The position numbers were made by a program, and so were the translations under genes. Under the pieces are notes generated by a model. It was not told the DNA's origin. It worked only from the letters and a program-made list of their open reading frames with translations, and did no database searches. DNA of 9,474 nucleotides from UBA668 sp052034175 (GTDB taxonomy: Bacteria; Actinomycetota; Acidimicrobiia; Acidimicrobiales; Ilumatobacteraceae), in assembly GCA_052034175.1 (NCBI GenBank), contig JBPOIX010000343.1, forward strand, positions 1 through 9,474. Direction: 5' to 3'. Shown piece after piece: positions 5,662-9,474 of the stretch (the first letter of the stretch is position 1; each line of letters opens with the position of its first letter).

Positions 5662-6558
5662 TCAGTAGTCGATGGCCCCGTCGATCAGCATCGTGTCGAA
5701 GCAGTAGGCCACGTTGTAGTCGTACAGCTCCGGCTCGCCCGTGAGGTACGCCCCCTCGATGACCACCCCGTCGCCCAGTGATTGCGGCCCGGTGCGCTCG
5801 ATCTTGATGTCCCGCGTGGACCAGATGTCGCCGTCGGTGGTGGAGGCCTCCAGGCGCACCATGAACTGGCTGCCGGCACCGCCGTCGCACTTCAAGCCGG
5901 ACATGATCCCGGCCGACGAGTGGATCGGGATGACGTAGTAGGCACCGGCACCGTTGTCGAACGGGAAGCCGCAACCGACGCTGTTCACGCCGAACACCCC
6001 GAGGTTGAGGCCCGAGGAGTTGCTGCCGACGATGGCGACGAACTCGTCGCGGTTCACACCGGGGTCCACACCGAGGGAGAAGTCCACATCCACCTTGTCC
6101 ACCACCTGCACGAAACCGACACCCGGGTCGGGCATGGCGATGGTGGTGGAGCTTCCTCCGGCGACCTCGATCATCACGAACCATTCCATCGTCGCCGGCT
6201 CGACCCAGCTGGTGGCCTGGTCCTGCACGCCGTCGCCATTCCAGTCGCCGGTGATGGTCGCCACGCTGGAGGCACCCGCCGAGGGCACGTTGCCCTCACC
6301 GCAGGCGGGGGCCGGCGCAGCCGTGGTCGGGGCCGCAGTGGTCGGCGCAGCAGTAGTTGGGGCCGCCGTGGTGCTCGCAGCAGGGGCTGCCGTCGTGGAC
6401 GTGGCTGCAACCGACGTGGTGGTGGAGCCGGCCACGGACGTGCTCGGCTCGGTGGCCGGTGCGGTTGTTGCGGCATCCGAGCTGCAGGCCGCGAGCAAGA
6501 GGAGCCCTGCGACAGAAGCGGCCAGCGGGGCGAGGCGGCGGGAACGAATGGCGATCAT
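5662..6558 (-). CDS. Putative lipoprotein with Ca-binding-type loop, unknown function
   Basis: The 298-residue protein begins with a clear lipoprotein signal: basic MIAIRSRRLA, a hydrophobic core, and lipobox LAAC with Cys25 as the lipidated residue. Residues about 28-85 form a Thr/Ala/Pro/Ser linker that includes TTAAP repeats and probably spans the cell wall. The exposed domain (86-298) opens with ITGDWNGDGVQDQ, whose D105-x-N107-x-D109-G-x-x-D113 spacing matches EF-hand-like loops of VCBS/FG-GAP-type repeats; Ca binding is inferred. Four cysteines (C86, C196, C224, C286) could form two disulfides. The ATG at 6558 is chosen over 6588 because a full GGAGG lies 7 bases upstream and the signal peptide fits. 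It follows prmC by 60 bases on the same strand. No enzymatic motif is seen. Confidence 0.85.
   Translation of the reverse strand: MIAIRSRRLAPLAASVAGLLLLAACSSDAATTAPATEPSTSVAGSTTTSVAATSTTAAPAASTTAAPTTAAPTTAAPTTAAPAPACGEGNVPSAGASSVATITGDWNGDGVQDQATSWVEPATMEWFVMIEVAGGSSTTIAMPDPGVGFVQVVDKVDVDFSLGVDPGVNRDEFVAIVGSNSSGLNLGVFGVNSVGCGFPFDNGAGAYYVIPIHSSAGIMSGLKCDGGAGSQFMVRLEASTTDGDIWSTRDIKIERTGPQSLGDGVVIEGAYLTGEPELYDYNVAYCFDTMLIDGAIDY
6313..6396 (-). repeat. 15-base coding repeats encoding TTAAP units
   Basis: Within the lipoprotein linker (residues 55-82), the pentapeptide TTAAP recurs, the last four copies being spaced at 15 bases or nearly so. Codons differ between copies (for example GTGGTC versus GTAGTT on the plus strand), so the repeat is kept more at protein than at DNA level. 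This is typical of a flexible, possibly glycosylated, wall-spanning linker, and its copy number may vary between strains. Confidence 0.7.
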
Positions 6559-6583
6559 GATCAGTCCTCCATGCGGAACGGTA
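6559..6583 (-). promoter_or_regulatory. Strong ribosome binding site and possible -10 of the Ca-loop lipoprotein gene
   Basis: On the minus strand GGAGG (6570 to 6566) sits 7 bases before ATG 6558, the best Shine-Dalgarno match of any completely contained gene here, and it decides the start codon. A -10-like TACCGT (6583 to 6578) lies just upstream and could start a short-leader transcript independent of prmC. The ribosome site is well supported; the promoter is only a motif match. Confidence 0.65.
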
Positions 6584-6618
6584 GTCACCGGTACAGAGCC
6601 TCCCGAGGGCCGGGCCTG

Positions 6619-7515
6619 TCACTTTCTTCGGGCGATGGCGATCCGGTCGTGGCCGGCGAGGTCGGGGCGGATCTCCACGTCGTGCAGGCCCGCCGCATGC
6701 AGGGCACCGGCGACGGCCGGGCCCTGGCCCGAGCCGATCTCCAGCACCAGCGCACCGGCCGGCCGCAACCACTCCGGTGCCGCCGCGGCGATCGAGCGCA
6801 CCGCATCCAGCCCATCCGCCCCGGCGTAGAGCGCGGTGTGTGGCTCCCATCCGTGGACCACGGCCTCCACCCGCCCGTCGCCCTCGGCGATGTACGGCGG
6901 GTTGGCGACCACCAGGTCGAGGGTGCCGAGCAACTCGGACGGCAGCGCCGCCCACCATGAGCCGTGCTCGAAGCGCACGCCGCCTCCCGCCACGCCGAGC
7001 CCGGCAGCGTTGGCCCGCGCCACGTCCAGCGCATCCAGTGAGACATCGGTGAGCCACACCTCGGTGCGCCCGCGCGGCAACTCGAAGGCCAGCGACAGCC
7101 CGATGGCGCCGCTACCGGTACCAAGGTCGGCGCAGCGCAGCCGTTCTCCCGCCGCCCGGGCCGAGAGCAGGTCGCGCCCGTGGGCCAGCGCCACCTCGAC
7201 CACGAGCTCCGTCTCCGGCCGGGGGATCAGCACCCGGTGGTCCACCATCAGGTCGAGATGGCGAAACGACCAATGGCCGAGCACGTACTGCAACGGCTCG
7301 CCGGCGTCCAGTCGCTGCAGCATCCGCTCGAGGTGGGCGAGCATGCGCTCCGTAGCACCTTCCTCCAGCGCCTCGATGAACTCGCTGCCGAAGGCGCCAC
7401 TGGCCTCCTCGCAGAGCCACCGTGCTGTCGGGCGACTGCCCACTCTCGCCTCGGTGCTGGCCCACAACTGCCGCCAGGTGACCTGCGCCGGCTCGACGAT
7501 GAAGCCATCGGTCAT
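6619..7515 (-). CDS. prmC: Peptide chain release factor N5-glutamine methyltransferase PrmC (HemK)
   Basis: The 298-residue SAM-dependent enzyme methylates the glutamine of the GGQ motif in release factors, which increases termination efficiency. The N-terminal helical domain (about 10-85) carries GEPLQYVLG (72-80), the usual PrmC substrate-docking segment. LIPRPETELVVE (96-107) follows, then the SAM-binding motif DLGTGSGAIGL (130-140), the acidic strand end TDVS (156-159) and catalytic NPPY (205-208), the signature of glutamine N5 methyltransferases. Length is typical. The ATG at 7515 overlaps the prfA stop codon in an ATGA arrangement, implying translational coupling with the gene for its substrate. 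It has no strong ribosome binding site of its own, which fits coupling. Confidence 0.96.
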   Translation of the reverse strand: MTDGFIVEPAQVTWRQLWASTEARVGSRPTARWLCEEASGAFGSEFIEALEEGATERMLAHLERMLQRLDAGEPLQYVLGHWSFRHLDLMVDHRVLIPRPETELVVEVALAHGRDLLSARAAGERLRCADLGTGSGAIGLSLAFELPRGRTEVWLTDVSLDALDVARANAAGLGVAGGGVRFEHGSWWAALPSELLGTLDLVVANPPYIAEGDGRVEAVVHGWEPHTALYAGADGLDAVRSIAAAAPEWLRPAGALVLEIGSGQGPAVAGALHAAGLHDVEIRPDLAGHDRIAIARRK

Positions 7516-8576
7516 GTGTGGCCTGCCAGCTGCTTGGCGCGTTCGTCGGCGATGAGGGCCTCCACCACCTCGTCCAGGTCGCCGGCCAGCACGTCGGCCA
7601 GCCGATAGATCGTGAAGCCGATGCGATGGTCCGTGAGGCGGTTCTCCTTGAAGTTGTAGGTGCGGATCTTCTCCCCGCGGCCGCCACCGCCCACCTGCGA
7701 CCTGCGCTCCACGGATGCCGCCGCGTCGCGCTCCTCGGTGGCCAGCTGGAGGAGGCGGGAGCGCAGCACGGTCATCGCCCGGGCCTTGTTCTGGATCTGG
7801 CTGCGCTCGTCCTGCATCGTGACCACCACGCCGGTCGGCTTGTGGGTGATCCGCACCGCGGAGTCCGTGGTGTTCACGCTCTGCCCGCCGGCGCCGCTGC
7901 TGCGATAGACGTCCACCTGCAGGTCGTTGGCGTCGATGTCCACCTCGACCTCTTCGGCTTCCGGCAGCACCAGCACGGTGGCCGAGGAGGTGTGGATGCG
8001 ACCCTGGCTCTCGGTGACCGGCACCCGCTGCACCCGGTGGGGGCCGCCCTCGAACTTCAGCCGACCCCACGCGGTATCGCCGCGCACCTCGATGGTGATC
8101 TGGTTCAGCCCGCCGAGGTCGCTGCGGTCCTCCGACAGCACTTCCATCGACCAGCCCTTGCCATTGGCGTAGCTGCGATACATGTCGTACAGGTCGCGGG
8201 CGAACAGGTTCGCTTCCTCCCCACCTTCGGCGCCGCGGATCTCCATGATCACGGCGCGCCCGTCGTGGGGGTCCTTGGGCAGCATCAGCAGGCGCAGTTC
8301 CTCCTGCATCGCCTCCACGTCGCGCTCGGCGGCGTTCAACTCGTCCTTCAGCAGCGGGCGCTCGTCGTCGTCTGCCATTCCCAGCAACTCCCGCGCGGCC
8401 TCGGCGTCCGCCTGGCGGGCGCGCACACGGCGGACGCACTCGACCACCGGGGTGATGTCCTTGTATCGGCGGGACACGTCGCGCAGGCGGCTCTGGTCGC
8501 TGATCACGTCCGGGTCCGAGAGGCTGGCCTCGAGGTTGAGGAACTCGTCCTCCACTGCCTTCAGTCGATCGATCAC
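7512..8576 (-). CDS. prfA: Peptide chain release factor 1 (RF1)
   Basis: The 354-residue protein recognises UAA and UAG stop codons in the ribosomal A site and triggers peptide release. The N-terminal coiled domain 1 spans about 1-100. Domain 2 has the RF1-type anticodon tripeptide PVT (186-188, in RVPVTESQGRIHT), not the SPF of RF2. Domain 3 has the catalytic GGQ (230-232, in SSGAGGQSVNTTDSA), with Q232 the expected PrmC target, and the C-terminal RTYNFKENRLTDHRIG (305-320) is characteristic. The start is GTG at 8576, giving the family's usual length; a GGATGG about 7 bases upstream is a modest ribosome site. The stop overlaps the prmC start by 4 bases. Upstream is a divergent gene, not rpmE, which often precedes prfA in actinobacteria. 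Confidence 0.97.
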   Translation of the reverse strand: MIDRLKAVEDEFLNLEASLSDPDVISDQSRLRDVSRRYKDITPVVECVRRVRARQADAEAARELLGMADDDERPLLKDELNAAERDVEAMQEELRLLMLPKDPHDGRAVIMEIRGAEGGEEANLFARDLYDMYRSYANGKGWSMEVLSEDRSDLGGLNQITIEVRGDTAWGRLKFEGGPHRVQRVPVTESQGRIHTSSATVLVLPEAEEVEVDIDANDLQVDVYRSSGAGGQSVNTTDSAVRITHKPTGVVVTMQDERSQIQNKARAMTVLRSRLLQLATEERDAAASVERRSQVGGGGRGEKIRTYNFKENRLTDHRIGFTIYRLADVLAGDLDEVVEALIADERAKQLAGHT

Positions 8577-8597
8577 GCGTGCACCATCCGGCTTGCC

Positions 8598-8603
8598 AGG
8601 CTA
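8598..8603 (-). promoter_or_regulatory. Possible -10 box (TAGCCT) of prfA
   Basis: On the minus strand TAGCCT (8603 to 8598) fits TANNNT and would start transcription about 15 bases before the prfA GTG, leaving a short leader that includes the GGATGG ribosome site. No clear -35 element is present. This is a motif match only, in the 105-base divergent gap between prfA and the right-edge gene. Confidence 0.3.
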
Positions 8604-8636
8604 CGAGGCAGGGGCCCGCACCGGCACCACTGGCCA

Positions 8637-8676
8637 TTGTGGGCGCTCCCCGGGGAGCTACATTCGCCGACGGAGG
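8637..8676 (+). promoter_or_regulatory. Predicted promoter and ribosome binding site of the right-edge gene
   Basis: TTGTGG (8637-8642), a 16-base spacer and TACATT (8659-8664) form a reasonable -35/-10 pair. A GGAGG (8672-8676) follows, with 5 bases before GTG 8682. This is the only start in the window with a plausible -35, -10 and Shine-Dalgarno in order. The expected transcript start near 8671 would leave a leader of only about 10 bases, so promoter and ribosome site are tightly packed. Confidence 0.5.
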
Positions 8677-8681
8677 TCGCA

Positions 8682-9474
8682 GTGGATCCAGAGTTGCCGG
8701 GCAGGGGTGGTGTGATGAAGGGTGGCCACCACAGGGTGCTGCACGCCATTCACCAGCTGCGCGCGGACGACCATTCGGCGATGGAAGCCCTCATCCTCCA
8801 AGGTGGCGAGATGGTTCATCCCCTGGACCGCCTCCCGCGGCAGTCCGGGCCGCTCCAGGGCACCTGGGACGGCAACGAGGCGTGGGCGGACCGCGTCCTG
8901 CGGCACATCTTCAACCTCAGCGGCGAGGGCCGCTGGCGCCACGCCGATGCCATCGCCACCAGCGCGATGCAGGTCTTCGGCGACCTCGACGACGCCGACC
9001 AGATCGCCCGCCTCACCGCCGTCAACGGGCAGACCGCACTCGGCGTGGGCGACCATCCGCGAGCGTTCGCCTACACCACGCTGGCGCTCGTCCACCGCGG
9101 TTCAGGAAACCTCAGCCGGCGTGCCCTTTCGTCCACCGCCAACACCATCGGCGCGACCCTTCGCATGCTGCGCGCCTGGCAGGCGGCGATCGACGAGTTC
9201 GACGCGTCATACGCGGTGCTCGACCTCGGCTCGGATGCAGAGAGGATTCGCGCCTACTTGAGCCTGCAGCAGATCGTCATCTGCCTGCACGAGTCGGTCG
9301 CCGCAGGTGCCGATGCTGCCGCCGCCGACCACCCGGACCCGGCAGCGGTCGAGGCGCACAGCCGCCGCCTGGAGCAGATCGCCGACATCGTCAGCGACAC
9401 ACCGGTGAACGCCGACCCCTGGCCGACGCGGACGCTGGCGTACATCAGCCATTACGCCAGAGCCGCGGTCCACC
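8682..9474 (+). CDS. Helical-repeat protein of unknown function, cut by the window end
   Basis: An open frame of 264 codons runs without a stop to the last base, so the C-terminus is missing. GTG 8682 (MDPELPGRGGVMKGGHHRVL) is preferred as start because GGAGG lies 5 bases upstream; ATG 8715 is the alternative. The protein is predicted to be mostly alpha-helical without signal peptide. Segments such as TALGVGDHPRAFAYTTLALV (118-137) and TLRMLRAWQAAIDEFDASYA (159-178) have the small-residue and aromatic spacing of TPR-like helix pairs. That resembles N-terminal scaffolds of actinobacterial signalling proteins, for instance those ending in GGDEF or LuxR domains, but the deciding part is off the window. 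Divergent from prfA. I do not recognise the family. Confidence 0.75.
   Translation, partial: MDPELPGRGGVMKGGHHRVLHAIHQLRADDHSAMEALILQGGEMVHPLDRLPRQSGPLQGTWDGNEAWADRVLRHIFNLSGEGRWRHADAIATSAMQVFGDLDDADQIARLTAVNGQTALGVGDHPRAFAYTTLALVHRGSGNLSRRALSSTANTIGATLRMLRAWQAAIDEFDASYAVLDLGSDAERIRAYLSLQQIVICLHESVAAGADAAAADHPDPAAVEAHSRRLEQIADIVSDTPVNADPWPTRTLAYISHYARAAVH

Noticed and set aside
6579..6590. Small hairpin (CGGT-AGTC-ACCG) between prmC and the lipoprotein as terminator
   Set aside because: The stem is only 4 bp with no U-tract; it could occur by chance.
8574..8587. Four-codon upstream frame (ATG GTG CAC GCG TGA) overlapping the prfA GTG
   Set aside because: It could be a uORF coupled to prfA, but it is too short to tell from chance.
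8722..9261. A 179-codon plus-strand frame in another register at the right edge
   Set aside because: It is a Ser/Thr/Arg/Pro-rich shadow of the longer frame starting at 8682, which has a ribosome site and a normal amino-acid composition.

Overview
The window is dense, high-GC (about 70% by eye) bacterial chromosome with nearly every codon ending in G or C. Gene content, lipoproteins with Thr/Pro/Ala-rich linkers, and TANNNT boxes placed 6-7 bases before start codons suggest Actinomycetota. An Acidimicrobiia-like member is plausible but not shown. I see no phage genes, transposase, CRISPR array, tRNA or rRNA. The sequence begins exactly on a palindrome and ends inside a gene, so it may be a complete short contig.

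Layout. Bases 1-213 hold no gene. They contain a 122-base palindrome of two diverged inverted 55-base halves and a GC-only 15-base tandem repeat. A lipoprotein of unknown function (214-999, minus) is divergent from a plus-strand run of four genes: nucleoside hydrolase (1034-1978), zinc-dependent medium-chain dehydrogenase (2013-3062), dipeptidyl-peptidase-IV-type S9 peptidase (3093-5210) and a small TerB-like protein (5221-5622). A perfect 11-bp hairpin (5624-5649) separates this run from a convergent minus-strand block, which in transcription order is prfA (release factor 1), prmC (methyltransferase acting on release factors) and a Ca-loop lipoprotein. Divergent from prfA, a helical-repeat protein of unknown function begins at 8682 and runs off the right edge.

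How the genes work together. prfA and prmC are the one clear functional pair: PrmC methylates the GGQ glutamine of RF1, and the genes overlap by 4 bases. The plus-strand run looks like housekeeping or salvage metabolism (nucleoside cleavage, alcohol/polyol oxidation, peptide degradation) rather than a single pathway. Its last three members each have their own TANNNT box just before the start codon, so they may be separately transcribed, leaderless genes rather than one operon.

I do not see a convincing new multi-gene system. The items most worth checking are the left-edge palindrome, the repeated leaderless-promoter arrangement, the dehydrogenase with an insert in its catalytic domain and no structural-zinc cysteines, and the incomplete right-edge gene.
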